DNA from: Thiosulfatihalobacter marinus
GTDB lineage: Bacteria; Pseudomonadota; Alphaproteobacteria; Rhodobacterales; Rhodobacteraceae
Reading direction: 5' to 3'
Length of the DNA stretch: 64,000 bases
NCBI RefSeq assembly: GCF_016019955.1
Contig: NZ_JAECRZ010000006.1
Span: 62,001 to 126,000 of the forward strand
Below, in pieces: positions 24,114 to 33,637 of the stretch. How positions within the stretch are numbered: position 1 is the stretch's first letter; the number at the start of each line of letters is the position of its first letter. The position numbers and the translations under genes are program-made. The notes beneath the pieces were generated by a model. The model was not told the DNA's origin. It searched no databases and saw nothing but the letters and a program-made list of their open reading frames with translations.

Positions 24114-25267
24114 AGATCACCGGCGACTGGATAAACGCGCCCGCCACGCAATCCGTGTGCCGGATGCTGACCGGGGCCGGGCACCAGGCGCTGTTCGTGG
24201 GTGGCTGTGTGCGCAACGCGCTGTTCGACGTGCCGGTCAACGATATCGACCTGGCCACCGATGCCGTGCCCGCCCGCGTTCTGGAACTGGCTCAGGCCGC
24301 CGGGCTTAACGCGGTGCCCACGGGCATCGATCATGGCACCGTCACCGTGATCGCGGATCATGTCCCGCACGAGATCACCACCTTCCGCAAGGATGTGGAA
24401 ACCGATGGCCGGCGCGCCGTTGTCGCCTTTTCCACCGATGTTTCCGACGATGCGCACCGGCGCGATTTCACCATGAACGCGCTTTATGCGCGCCCGGATG
24501 GCGAAGTTGTCGATCCGCTGGGCGGCATGGTCGATCTGATCAATCGCCGGGTGCGTTTCATCGACGATGCCGATCTGCGCATCCGCGAAGACTACCTGCG
24601 CATCCTGCGGTATTTCCGTTTTCACGCGTGGTATGGCGATGCCGAGGCCGGGATGGATGCCCAGGCACTGGCCGCGATTGCCGCCAATATCGACGGTCTT
24701 GGCGGCCTGTCGCGCGAACGGATCGGCCACGAAATGCGCCGCTTGCTGGGTGCGCCCGATCCCGCCCCCGCCGTCGCCGCCATGCGCAGCACCGGCGCGC
24801 TGGGCGCGGTGCTGCCGGGCACCGATGACCGCGCGCTTGCCCTGCTGGTACATCTCGAACCGGAGTTGTGCCTTGACCCGGATCCGATCCGCCGCCTTGC
24901 CACGCTGGGCGGCGACGGGTTGACCGCCCGCCTGCGCCTGTCCCGCAAGGAAGCCCGGCACCTGGCCGAACTGCGCGCCGCCGCCGCCAACACCGACAGC
25001 GCCGCCGCGCTGGGCTATCGATTGGGTGTCCATCCGGCGCTTTCGGCACTGGCTCTGCGCAGCGCGCTGCTGGAAACGCCCCTGCCGCCCGATGCCGCCG
25101 CCCAGGTTCACATTGGGGCGCGTGCCGTCTTTCCCCTCACACCTGCGGATCTGATGCCGGATCATACCGGGCCAGCCCTTGGCGTCGCCCTGAAACGGCT
25201 CGAATCCGATTGGGTTGCGTCCGGCTTTACGCTGTCACGCGACGATCTTCTGTCCCGTCGCCGTTAA
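24110..25267 (+). CDS. cca: CCA tRNA nucleotidyltransferase / poly(A) polymerase family
   Basis: The 385-aa protein has the class II nucleotidyltransferase head (LFVGGCVRNALFDVPVNDIDLATDA, with the DxD metal site). EITTFRKD and DFTMNALY follow, then a helical tRNA-binding body. It adds or repairs the 3' CCA of tRNA. It is the third gene of the hslO-Nudix-cca operon (ATGA overlap). Its TAA overlaps the convergent glycosyltransferase stop in the palindrome TTAA at 25264-25267. Confidence 0.92.
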   Translation: MKITGDWINAPATQSVCRMLTGAGHQALFVGGCVRNALFDVPVNDIDLATDAVPARVLELAQAAGLNAVPTGIDHGTVTVIADHVPHEITTFRKDVETDGRRAVVAFSTDVSDDAHRRDFTMNALYARPDGEVVDPLGGMVDLINRRVRFIDDADLRIREDYLRILRYFRFHAWYGDAEAGMDAQALAAIAANIDGLGGLSRERIGHEMRRLLGAPDPAPAVAAMRSTGALGAVLPGTDDRALALLVHLEPELCLDPDPIRRLATLGGDGLTARLRLSRKEARHLAELRAAAANTDSAAALGYRLGVHPALSALALRSALLETPLPPDAAAQVHIGARAVFPLTPADLMPDHTGPALGVALKRLESDWVASGFTLSRDDLLSRRR

Positions 25268-26841
25268 TCCGCGAACAGGAATTCCGTCGACGCGATCCTG
25301 GCCGCTGCATCTTCGGGTACCATCAGGAAATCCATCAGCGCCGGCACATGCGCGGCCAGCCCGTCACCTTCGCGCATCCGGCTGACATTGGCAAAACCCG
25401 CGTCAAGAATGCGGTCACTTTCATTCAGGATGTCGCGCCGGATGGTCGGCAACAGCCGCTCCAGCGTTTCACGCGGCGTCTGTTCGCCCGCCAGACCGAT
25501 CCGCGTGGCGTGCCCGATCAGGTAGTCATCCGAGAACTGGCACTGAATCTCCAGCATCCGCGTGATCGACCGATCGCCAAAGAAATCCTGCATCAGGTCC
25601 ATCGCGGACGGATCCAGGCAGATCACCAGCCGGTTGGTGTCGTAATAATCAAACAGCATCTGCATCAGCGCCCGGCGGTGGCGCGTGCGTTTTTCCAGTG
25701 TCGCCTGAATGCCGCCCAGATCGGGCAGGGGCGTGCCTTCTTCGTTGAACAGATACGCAATCGCCGGAAATTCGGTTTCCTGCCGGATCTTGTCCAGCAG
25801 GCGCTTGGCCACGTGCCACTTCTTGCAGACCAGGATCATCAGTTCGCGATCCCGCCCCAGGGTTGATTCCGTTTCCCAGAACCGGCTGGCAAAGCGTTTG
25901 CCCTCGCGCCCGCGGCTGGTGAGAAACCTGAACAGGCTTGGTCCCTCGGCAGAAATCTGAAAATCCACACCGGTCTCGGCATAAAGCTTACCCAGACGTT
26001 CCTTCAGCTTCACCGCCCCGGGGCTGATCTTGCGCGCGAACAGATAGTCCTGGCTCAGCAACATGTCATAGTGATCGTTGTAAAACGTCAGCGGCATCCC
26101 GTAATCGGTGAACATCAGGAAGGTCAGCGTGCGGGTGCGGATCTGCTCTGCCGGGACCAGATGGCGGACAATTGTCTGGAAAAATGTTTCATCAGGAATC
26201 CAGGTGGTGCGAAAGAACCGCATCACGTCGCGCCGGGTATGCGTGAAATGCAGCACCGCCTCGATGGTCTGACGGCGCAGACACCACCACTGGCTGCCGA
26301 TCATGATCTGAAGATCGCCGGGAATCCGGCGCGTCATCCCCAGCCACCGCTGCATGTTGAACGCCGCATAAAACCGCCGTTTCTGAGTGCGTTCGTTGAA
26401 GTAATGGCGATAAATCAGCCGCTCGCCCTTCATGCCGGTCTTGATCCAGTCGCTTTCGAAGAAATCGAAGCTCTCGATGAAATCGCCATCGTTGTCATCC
26501 AGGAAATCATGGATGTACTCGGACGATTTGATCACCATGCAATCGCCCGACACCATGTAGAAATGCGTCGCGCGCGGGAACTTCTCTACCGCGGAGTCAA
26601 CCGCATACAGCGTCGCCTGCACCAGCGACCATTCCCCCCAGCCGCATTTGATCCGCTTTCGCGCAAACGCGACATTGGGATTATCGGCCAGCGCCTCCTG
26701 GATCATGCGGAAATGCTCTGCCTTGGCGCTGGCGTCGAAATGAATCGAGATGTAATCGCCGGTGGCTGTCAGGCGCTCGGCCTGCATGATGATCGCCTCG
26801 GGATCCTTGTGGCACAGCAGAATATACGCAATTCTTGCCAT
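25264..26841 (-). CDS. GT14-type (core-2/I-branching-like) glycosyltransferase with C-terminal DUF5928-like region
   Basis: The 525-aa protein starts MARIAYILLCHKDPEAI and continues with SIHFDASAKAEHF, WGEWSLVQATLYAV and HFYMVSGDCMVI. This is the GT-A fold of family 14 beta-xylosyl/N-acetylglucosaminyl transferases. IMIGSQWWCLRRQ and TWIPDETFFQTIV are further family signatures. The last 230 residues form a domain I associate with DUF5928 in Rhodobacteraceae. No signal peptide or membrane helix is evident, so it acts in the cytoplasm. The divergent neighbour is a carbohydrate-type sulfotransferase, which suggests a joint role in a surface glycan. Confidence 0.8.
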   Translation of the reverse strand: MARIAYILLCHKDPEAIIMQAERLTATGDYISIHFDASAKAEHFRMIQEALADNPNVAFARKRIKCGWGEWSLVQATLYAVDSAVEKFPRATHFYMVSGDCMVIKSSEYIHDFLDDNDGDFIESFDFFESDWIKTGMKGERLIYRHYFNERTQKRRFYAAFNMQRWLGMTRRIPGDLQIMIGSQWWCLRRQTIEAVLHFTHTRRDVMRFFRTTWIPDETFFQTIVRHLVPAEQIRTRTLTFLMFTDYGMPLTFYNDHYDMLLSQDYLFARKISPGAVKLKERLGKLYAETGVDFQISAEGPSLFRFLTSRGREGKRFASRFWETESTLGRDRELMILVCKKWHVAKRLLDKIRQETEFPAIAYLFNEEGTPLPDLGGIQATLEKRTRHRRALMQMLFDYYDTNRLVICLDPSAMDLMQDFFGDRSITRMLEIQCQFSDDYLIGHATRIGLAGEQTPRETLERLLPTIRRDILNESDRILDAGFANVSRMREGDGLAAHVPALMDFLMVPEDAAARIASTEFLFAD

Positions 26842-26984
26842 TCCAGAAACTCAGACCCCGTTTATCCGTTGATTGTTTACCCATTTAATGGTGAACACGC
26901 GTTGAATAAACAGACATTATTTGCTTTTTTCACAGAACACGGCAGGACCGGCACCCGCCGGCCACATGCCAACGGAGGCAAAAT

Positions 26985-27803
26985 ATGGGCTTTCCCGGAA
27001 CCTGGATGACCGAAAGCGAAAGCGTCGTCTATCGCGTCGTCCCCAAATGCGCCTGTTCGACCATCGGACAGATCATGTATTATTCCGATCATGGCGAATT
27101 TTTCGATGGCGACATTCATGATGCCACCGGGGGTATGCATAAATGGGCCATCGAGGACAGCCAGCAGCTGATCACCGACAACGTGCGCGGGCACAAATCC
27201 TATGCGTTCACCTGCGTGCGCAACCCCTATACCCGCATCCTGTCGTCCTTTTTTGACAAGATCTGCGGCATCCAGCGCAACGGCAAACGCTATCGCGGCA
27301 ATCTGGTGCCGATGCTGATCCAGAAATACGGGATCGAAGTGGGCGGCGAGGACGGCAAGCAGGAATTCGATCAGGTCGCCAGCTTTCGCCGGTTCCTCTT
27401 GTTCACACGCGACACGATCCGCTGGCGCCGCCCGATGGACCCGGATATCCACTGGTCTGCCATGTCCGGACATATCTCCACCTTCATCGTGAACGGCGGC
27501 CAATACGACAAGATTTTCTGGACCGAGGCGTTCAACGACGGGATGCAGCAGGTGCTGGATGCCGTTCAAACCCCGCATCCTGTCGATCTGGCGGCGATCC
27601 CGCGATTCAACGAATCCGAAGGCCACGGCCCCAAGCGCGCGCATCCGGTCGAAGATTATTTCGACGACCTGTCGATGCACCTTGTCTATGAGATCTACAA
27701 AAAGGATTTCCAGCTGTTCAAATACGATTTCGAAAATCCGGGAAACAAGATGCCCATCGGCGAAATCGACCTGGACGAGGTGCACGCCAAGCTGGGCGAT
27801 TAA
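26985..27803 (+). CDS. carbohydrate-type sulfotransferase family 2 protein
   Basis: The 272-aa protein has the PAPS-binding 5' loop VPKCACSTIGQIM (about 18-30), resembling animal carbohydrate sulfotransferases, and the 3' loop CVRNPYTRILSSFF (about 76-89). It would transfer sulfate from PAPS to a sugar hydroxyl. The 143-bp gap to the divergent GT14 gene is unusually AT-rich for this window and probably holds both promoters. The protein lacks a signal peptide. A shared terminator follows. Confidence 0.85.
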   Translation: MGFPGTWMTESESVVYRVVPKCACSTIGQIMYYSDHGEFFDGDIHDATGGMHKWAIEDSQQLITDNVRGHKSYAFTCVRNPYTRILSSFFDKICGIQRNGKRYRGNLVPMLIQKYGIEVGGEDGKQEFDQVASFRRFLLFTRDTIRWRRPMDPDIHWSAMSGHISTFIVNGGQYDKIFWTEAFNDGMQQVLDAVQTPHPVDLAAIPRFNESEGHGPKRAHPVEDYFDDLSMHLVYEIYKKDFQLFKYDFENPGNKMPIGEIDLDEVHAKLGD

Positions 27804-27866
27804 GGCGGCCGGGCTTTCGTCAAAGCCCGCCCAGCGCGGTTTTCAAACTGTTTGTCACCAAACAAA

Positions 27867-27893
27867 AAAGGGCGGGGATATTCCCCGCCCTTT
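27867..27893. terminator. bidirectional rho-independent terminator
   Basis: A perfect 12-bp stem (27867-27878 with 27882-27893) with a three-base loop has T-rich tails on both strands. It separates the convergent sulfotransferase and binding-protein genes. Confidence 0.9.
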
Positions 27894-27911
27894 CGCGTTT
27901 CTCTGCCCGGC

Positions 27912-29066
27912 TTACTGGCGTGCGATGGTTTTCCAACCGCCGCCTTCGACAACCGAAATCACCACGTCATCCACGCCCTGGTGATCTTCGGGGCCGTAGG
28001 TCACGTTGGAACCGGTCAACTCGTCCTCGAAATTCAGGCTTTCCATGGCCGCGATAAAGTTTTCCTGCGTCAGGTCGGGGCCCGCCGCTTCCAGCGCACG
28101 CACCAGCGTGTCGGCCGCCGAATAGCCCAGCATGGCAAAGCCGCTGGCGGGCTGGTCATACTTGGCCTTGTAGTCGGCGATGAACTTGCCCGGTACCGGC
28201 TCTGCGGCCCGCGCATACAGGTCTTCCCAGCCCGACGAGGCATAAAGCCCGTCCGTCACGCCGCCCGGCACCATGGCCACCGGCTCCAGGAAACCCGCCG
28301 AGGTGTTCATGAACTTGACATCGGTCCAGCCCAGCTTCTTGGCGGTACCGACCACGGTGATGCCCTGACGCACGCCCAGCGCCATGGTAACAATGTCACA
28401 TCCGCCCGCTTTCAGCTTGGTCAGCGAGCCGACAAAATCAAGCTCGTCCGGCTTGTGCGTGGTTTCCCCACCCAGCGTCAGGCCCAAAGCGGCGGTCACG
28501 TCCTTGGTTGATTCGGCGATTTCCTTGCCGAAATCGGACGGGATATACATCGTGCAGATTTCCTTGGCGTCAAACTCTGCCGCCAGGTATTTCACACCCA
28601 CCTGCACCTGATCCCAATAGCTGGAGAACCCGACAAACTTGTTGTCGATCGGCTCTTGCAGCATTTGCTGCGCCGCCGATAGCGGGCCGATATTCGGAAT
28701 GCCCTTGGGATCCAGCAACTTGAAGCCCGCGATATTCATCGGCGTGCCCAGCGACAGGAGCATGGCGAACACCTTGTCCTTGTTCAGCAGCTTGTTATAG
28801 CCCTGCATCGCGCGCGGGATCTGATAGCCGTTATCCTCGACCACGAACCGGATCTTGCGGCCATGCACCCCCCCGGCGGCGTTGACCTCGTCAAATTTCA
28901 TGTTGGCGCCGTTCACCGCCGGCACGCCCACGGCGGCAAAGATGCCGCTCAGGTCATTGACCGAGCCGATAATCACTTCGTCATCGCTTACGCCCTGTGT
29001 CTGGGCCAGGCCCTGCGACGCCAGCGCAACCGCGCCCGCCGCAAATGCGGTCATCAGTTTTTTCAT
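27912..29066 (-). CDS. LivK-type periplasmic solute-binding protein
   Basis: The 384-aa protein has an N-terminal Sec signal peptide (MKKLMTAFAAGAVALASQGLA-QTQ). A type I periplasmic-binding fold follows: VIIGSVNDLSGIFAAVGVPAVNGANMKFDEVNAAGG near the start is characteristic of the LivJ/LivK family. It delivers a ligand to the LivHMGF permease encoded upstream. Because the operon carries acyl-CoA ligase and dehydrogenase genes, the ligand is more likely an organic acid than an amino acid. It is the distal gene of the operon, 47 bp after the ligase stop. Confidence 0.9.
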   Translation of the reverse strand: MKKLMTAFAAGAVALASQGLAQTQGVSDDEVIIGSVNDLSGIFAAVGVPAVNGANMKFDEVNAAGGVHGRKIRFVVEDNGYQIPRAMQGYNKLLNKDKVFAMLLSLGTPMNIAGFKLLDPKGIPNIGPLSAAQQMLQEPIDNKFVGFSSYWDQVQVGVKYLAAEFDAKEICTMYIPSDFGKEIAESTKDVTAALGLTLGGETTHKPDELDFVGSLTKLKAGGCDIVTMALGVRQGITVVGTAKKLGWTDVKFMNTSAGFLEPVAMVPGGVTDGLYASSGWEDLYARAAEPVPGKFIADYKAKYDQPASGFAMLGYSAADTLVRALEAAGPDLTQENFIAAMESLNFEDELTGSNVTYGPEDHQGVDDVVISVVEGGGWKTIARQ

Positions 29067-29113
29067 GTTTTCCTCCCGTTGGTTACGTGGTCCATCGCCA
29101 CTTGATTTTCAGT

Positions 29114-30994
29114 CTAGTACATTTCCTCGATCAGCGCCGCGTGTTTCTTTTCGACAAAGCTGCGCTTCAGCTTCATCGTTGCGGTCAGTTCCTCGTCTTC
29201 CGCCGTCAACAGCACGTTGATCAGCCGGAAATCCTTGATCTGCTCGACGCGGGCAAAATCGTTGTTGACCGCCTCCACCTCCTTGCGGATCAGGTCCACC
29301 ACCTCCTGTGCCGCGCAAAGCGAGGCAAAATCGGAAAACGGCACCTTGCGGTCCTGCGCGAATTTCTCGACATTTTCCTGATCGATCATGATCAGACAGG
29401 TCAGGTATTTGCGCGCGTCGCCGATCACCACCGCATCCGAAACATAGTGGCTGAATTTCAACCGGCTCTCGATTTCGGCCGGGGTGATGTTCTTGCCCCC
29501 GGCGGTGATGATGATGTCCTTCAGCCGCCCGGTGATGGTCAGGAACCCGTCCTCGTCCAGCTTGCCCACATCCCCCGTACGCAGCCAGCCATCTTCGGTG
29601 AATGTCTCGGCGGTCTTTTCGTTGTTGCGCCAGTAGCCCTGGAAATTGTTCAGCCCATGGGTCTGGATTTCCCCGTCCCCGGCAATCCGCACCCGGAACC
29701 CCGGCACCGCCTTGCCCACCGTGCCCAGCTTGTTGTCGTCAGGCAGGTTGATCGAGGCGATCCCGGTATTCTCGGTCATGCCGTAGCCTTCCAGCAACTG
29801 CACGCCAATGGCCCAGTACCAGCGGATCAGCTCGGGCGAGATCGGCGCCGCGCCTGTGCCGCCCCGGCGCATCCGGTCCATGCCCAGCATCCGGCGCAGA
29901 TTGCGCAGCACCAGGAAATCCCAGACCATGTAATGCAGCGCCACCAGGGGCGGCACGGGTTTTCGCGCCAGCTGGTAATCGGCGCGTTTCAGGCCCGCGC
30001 TGACGGCCATCCTGAACGCCAGCCGCCCGATCGGCGTGGCCTCCTGCGCCAGCACCAGAACGCGGGAATAGATTTTCTCCCACACGCGCGGCACGGCGGT
30101 GAAATGGCTGGGCGACACCTCTTGCAGGTTGTCAAAAACCGTTTCCGGACTTTCGGCGAAATTCACCACCGATTTGCCCGCCAGCGGATAATAGACCGAC
30201 ACATCCCGCTCCAGGATATGGCACAGCGGCAGAAAGCACAGCTGTTCGTCGCCCGGCAATGTCGGCAGCGCATGGGCCCCCGATACCATGGCCGCGATCA
30301 CGTTTTCCTGGCTCAGCATCGCGCCCTTGGGCATTCCCGTGGTGCCCGACGTATAGATCAGCAACCCCGTGTCACCGGGTTGCGATTTCTCGATCTCGGC
30401 CTCGAAAAACCCGTGGTTTTCCGCCTCGAACGCGCGCCCCGTGTCGTACAGGTCGTCGATGAACACGCATTTCTCGTGGCGCAGATCGTGCAGCCCCTCT
30501 TTCTCGAAGATGATGACCTTGAGCACCTGCGGCGCCCGGTCCTCGATCTCCAGAAACTTGTCAAGCTGCTCGTCGTTTTCCACGAACAGGAACCGGCTGT
30601 CGCTGTCGCGCAGCAGGTATTCCAGCTGGCTGGCCGAGTCGGTCGTGTAAACCCCCGACGCGATCCCGCCCACGGCCTGAATGCCCATATCGGCATACAG
30701 CCATTCCTTGCGGTCCTCGCTGAGGATCGAAACCACCTCGCCGCGTTCCAGCCCCAGCGCCCGCAGGCCCAGCCCGATCCACTTGGCGTGGGTCCAGTAA
30801 TCCTTCCACGAATAGGCCCGCCAGATGCCCAGATCCTTTTCGCGATGCGCGGTCTCATCGCCCATCTGCACACAGCGTTTTGCAAACAGCTTGGGCACGG
30901 TATCGCAGCCGTCCACCAGCGCCGGGCGCTGGCTGGGGTCGGCGGTGACGATCACGCCGTTGATCTCGATCTGGTCGGTATTGTGAATATTCAT
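29114..30994 (-). CDS. AMP-forming long-chain acyl-CoA ligase
   Basis: The 626-aa protein has the ANL superfamily signatures: the P-loop YTSGTTGMPKG (214-224), GYGMTENTG, and the hinge GWLRTGDVGKLDEDGFLTITGRLKD. C-terminal K-containing GGKNITPAEIE completes the set. It makes an acyl-CoA from a carboxylic acid, ATP and CoA. Its place between LivF and LivK in the operon indicates that the imported acid is trapped as a CoA ester on entry. Length and domain order are normal. Confidence 0.92.
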   Translation of the reverse strand: MNIHNTDQIEINGVIVTADPSQRPALVDGCDTVPKLFAKRCVQMGDETAHREKDLGIWRAYSWKDYWTHAKWIGLGLRALGLERGEVVSILSEDRKEWLYADMGIQAVGGIASGVYTTDSASQLEYLLRDSDSRFLFVENDEQLDKFLEIEDRAPQVLKVIIFEKEGLHDLRHEKCVFIDDLYDTGRAFEAENHGFFEAEIEKSQPGDTGLLIYTSGTTGMPKGAMLSQENVIAAMVSGAHALPTLPGDEQLCFLPLCHILERDVSVYYPLAGKSVVNFAESPETVFDNLQEVSPSHFTAVPRVWEKIYSRVLVLAQEATPIGRLAFRMAVSAGLKRADYQLARKPVPPLVALHYMVWDFLVLRNLRRMLGMDRMRRGGTGAAPISPELIRWYWAIGVQLLEGYGMTENTGIASINLPDDNKLGTVGKAVPGFRVRIAGDGEIQTHGLNNFQGYWRNNEKTAETFTEDGWLRTGDVGKLDEDGFLTITGRLKDIIITAGGKNITPAEIESRLKFSHYVSDAVVIGDARKYLTCLIMIDQENVEKFAQDRKVPFSDFASLCAAQEVVDLIRKEVEAVNNDFARVEQIKDFRLINVLLTAEDEELTATMKLKRSFVEKKHAALIEEMY

Positions 30995-31007
30995 GCCAAT
31001 CCCTCCC

Positions 31008-31784
31008 TCAGCGCCACGTCTTCTTGCGTTTCCAGCGGCGTTCCCCGCGCGCGCCCACTTCCTGGTGGCCCAGGTAGAACGCCTTGATGTCCTCGCTCTC
31101 CATCAGCCGGTCGGCGGTGCCGTCCATCACGATGCGCCCGATCTCCATCACATAGCCCATATCGGCCAGGTCCAATGCCACCTTGGCGTTCTGTTCGACC
31201 AGCATCATGGTCACGCCCTCGTCGGTGTTCAGGCGTTTGAGGATCGCGAATATCTCCTGCACCAGCAGCGGCGACAGGCCAAGCGACGGCTCGTCCAGAA
31301 GCATGATCTTGGGCCGCAGCATCAACCCGCGCCCAATGGCCAGCATCTGTTGCTGCCCGCCCGAAAGCGTGCCCGCCTCCTGGCCGCGCCGTTCCGCCAG
31401 GATCGGGAAATACTCGAACACCATCTCCCGGTCCTTCTCGATCTCGGCCTTGTCGCCGCGCGTATAGGCGCCCAGCGACAGGTTCTCGTCCACGGTCAAA
31501 AGCGGGAACACCTCGCGCCCCTCGGGCACATGCACGATGCCACGCCGCACAATGGAATGCGGCTCTTTTCCCTGTATCTCCTCGCCCTCGAAAATCACCT
31601 GACCCTTTTCCGGATCCATGATCCCCGAGATGGTCTTGAGCAATGTCGACTTGCCCGCGCCATTGGCGCCCAGCACGGTCACGACCTGCCCTTTCTCCAC
31701 CTTCAGGCTGGCGCCCCGGATCGCCATGATCGGCCCGTAAAAACTTTCAAGGTTCTTCACTTCCAGCACGGTCTTGCTCATCAC
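31008..31784 (-). CDS. LivF-type ABC transporter ATP-binding protein
   Basis: The 258-aa protein has Walker A GANGAGKST (39-47), the LSGGQQQMLAIGRGL signature, Walker B IMLLDEPSLGL and the HLA-type LVEQN switch. The wording of its signature is that of LivF. It energises the branched-chain-type importer with LivG. Its start overlaps the LivG stop by 4 bp. Confidence 0.93.
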   Translation of the reverse strand: MMSKTVLEVKNLESFYGPIMAIRGASLKVEKGQVVTVLGANGAGKSTLLKTISGIMDPEKGQVIFEGEEIQGKEPHSIVRRGIVHVPEGREVFPLLTVDENLSLGAYTRGDKAEIEKDREMVFEYFPILAERRGQEAGTLSGGQQQMLAIGRGLMLRPKIMLLDEPSLGLSPLLVQEIFAILKRLNTDEGVTMMLVEQNAKVALDLADMGYVMEIGRIVMDGTADRLMESEDIKAFYLGHQEVGARGERRWKRKKTWR

Positions 31785-32551
31785 GCGGCCCCCGCACCCA
31801 GATAGGCTTCGATCACCGCCGGGTCGCTTTGCACCTCGGCCGGTGTGCCCTCGGCCAGCTTGGCCCCGTCCGCCAGCGCCAGCACCCGGTCCGATACGCC
31901 CGACACCAGCCCCATGTCATGTTCCACCATCAGCACGGTGATCCCCATCTGCTTGCGGATATCGTCAATCCACCAGCGCATGTCCTGGGTCTCCTCGACC
32001 GACAGGCCCGAGGCCGGTTCGTCCAGCAGCAACAGGCGCGGCCCGGTGGCCAGCGCCCGGCCCACCTCGACCACCTTGCGCACCCCATAGGGCAGCCCGG
32101 CAATCATCTTGTTGCGATAGGGTTGCAGGTCCAGGAAATCGATCACCTCTTCCACCGCCTCGCGATGGCGCTTTTCCTCGCGCCGCACGCGCGGGGTGAA
32201 CAGCATCTCCTCCACCAGCGTGGTGCGCCGGTGGCGATGCCGCCCGACCAGCAGATTCTGCAACACGGTCGCGTGTTCGAACAGCTCGATATTCTGGAAC
32301 GTGCGGGCAATGCCCAGATCGGCCACCTCGTCGGCCTTGCGGTCCAACAGGTTGTTGCCGTCAAAGGTGATCGCCCCGGAAAACGGATCGTAAAACCGCG
32401 AGATCAGGTTGAACACGGTCGATTTGCCCGCCCCGTTCGGCCCGACAATCGCATACACCTCGCCTTCCTCGACGGTAAAGCTCAGATCGTTCACCGCCAC
32501 GACACCACCGAATTTCAGCGTTGCGTTCCTGATGTCCAACAAGGCGCTCAT
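31781..32551 (-). CDS. LivG-type ABC transporter ATP-binding protein
   Basis: The 256-aa protein has Walker A GPNGAGKST (37-45), the LivG-typical GIARTFQNIELF, YGVRKVVEVGRAL in place of a strict LSGGQ, and Walker B LLLLDEPASGL. It forms the nucleotide-binding pair with LivF. It overlaps LivF and LivM by 4 bp on either side, so the three genes are translationally coupled. Confidence 0.92.
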   Translation of the reverse strand: MSALLDIRNATLKFGGVVAVNDLSFTVEEGEVYAIVGPNGAGKSTVFNLISRFYDPFSGAITFDGNNLLDRKADEVADLGIARTFQNIELFEHATVLQNLLVGRHRHRRTTLVEEMLFTPRVRREEKRHREAVEEVIDFLDLQPYRNKMIAGLPYGVRKVVEVGRALATGPRLLLLDEPASGLSVEETQDMRWWIDDIRKQMGITVLMVEHDMGLVSGVSDRVLALADGAKLAEGTPAEVQSDPAVIEAYLGAGAA

Positions 32552-33633
32552 CTCAACCGCTCCGTCTTCAGATAGCTCTTCTGCCGCTTGAACATGTCCT
32601 TGCGGGCAAACGGGAACAGCTCGAACCAGATGCGGATCTTCATCCAGCGGCCATAGATGCCCATCGGTTCGAACATGATGAACAGGATCAGGATCAGCCC
32701 GAACACCCCGGTTTCCAGCCCCGGAATGGCCACGCTGCCGCCGCCGATCGAATCCTTTGCAATCGACAGCGCCTGCGGCAGGAACGCCACCACCACCGCG
32801 CCAAAGAACGCGCCATGGATCGAGCCAAGCCCGCCGATCACGATCATCATCAACAAGGTGATCGAGATGACGATGGAAAAGGTCTCGTTGTTGAACGCGC
32901 CGGCATAAAATCCCATCAGCGCCCCGGCCAGCCCGGTGATGGCGCAGGAAATTCCGAAACTTGCCGCCTTGGTGCGGGCGATATGCACCCCCATCGCCGT
33001 GGCGGAAACCTCGCTGTCACGCACCGCCGCCATGGCGCGCCCCAACGGCGCGCGCAGCAGGTTGCGATAGGCCAGCGTACACAGGACCGTCACCGCCAAC
33101 ACCAGCCAGTAGAACCGGTCCGGTGTTGTCCAGCGTTCGATCTCGATGCCGAAAATGGTGATCGTCGGAGCAAACTTGCCCGACACGCCATTGGTGATCG
33201 GCTCCAGCAGCACGATCAGGTCATCGGTCAGGATCGACAGGGCAATCGTAGCAATCGCCAGATAGATGCCGTGCATCCGGATCGCCGGTATCGCGATGAT
33301 CGTGCCCACGATCCCGGTCACGATCCCGGCCAGCGGAAAGGCGATCAGAAAGGGCAGCCCCAGTTCCATAAAGATCACATTGGCATAACAGCCCACCGCC
33401 AGGAACGCGGCATGGCCAAGGCTGGCCTGTCCGGTCTGCCCGGTCAACAGCATCAGCCCAAGCCCCGCAATCGCCCAGATCAGCACGTTGGTGACTTCGC
33501 CAAGATAGAACTCGTCCATGATCCACGGCAGCGCCACCGCCACCACGATCAGCGCGGCATATACGAAAAAGCTCCACCAATCGGCAAACAGGCGAATGTC
33601 ATGTTCATAAGAGGTCTTGAAATGAATGCGCAT
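32548..33633 (-). CDS. LivM-type ABC transporter permease
   Basis: The start is ATG 33633, four bases after the LivH stop; a longer frame reads back into LivH and is not used. The 361-aa protein has about eight to ten membrane helices and the LivM signatures GLGLMLLTGQTGQASLGHAAFLAVGCY and VIGGLGSIHGAFFGAV. It forms the membrane channel with LivH. Confidence 0.92.
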   Translation of the reverse strand: MRIHFKTSYEHDIRLFADWWSFFVYAALIVVAVALPWIMDEFYLGEVTNVLIWAIAGLGLMLLTGQTGQASLGHAAFLAVGCYANVIFMELGLPFLIAFPLAGIVTGIVGTIIAIPAIRMHGIYLAIATIALSILTDDLIVLLEPITNGVSGKFAPTITIFGIEIERWTTPDRFYWLVLAVTVLCTLAYRNLLRAPLGRAMAAVRDSEVSATAMGVHIARTKAASFGISCAITGLAGALMGFYAGAFNNETFSIVISITLLMMIVIGGLGSIHGAFFGAVVVAFLPQALSIAKDSIGGGSVAIPGLETGVFGLILILFIMFEPMGIYGRWMKIRIWFELFPFARKDMFKRQKSYLKTERLR

Positions 33634-33637
33634 GGGA

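Noticed and set aside
28997-31087. A 696-aa plus-strand frame over the acyl-CoA ligase gene
   Set aside because: It is antisense to a well-supported ligase and has the composition typical of shadow frames.
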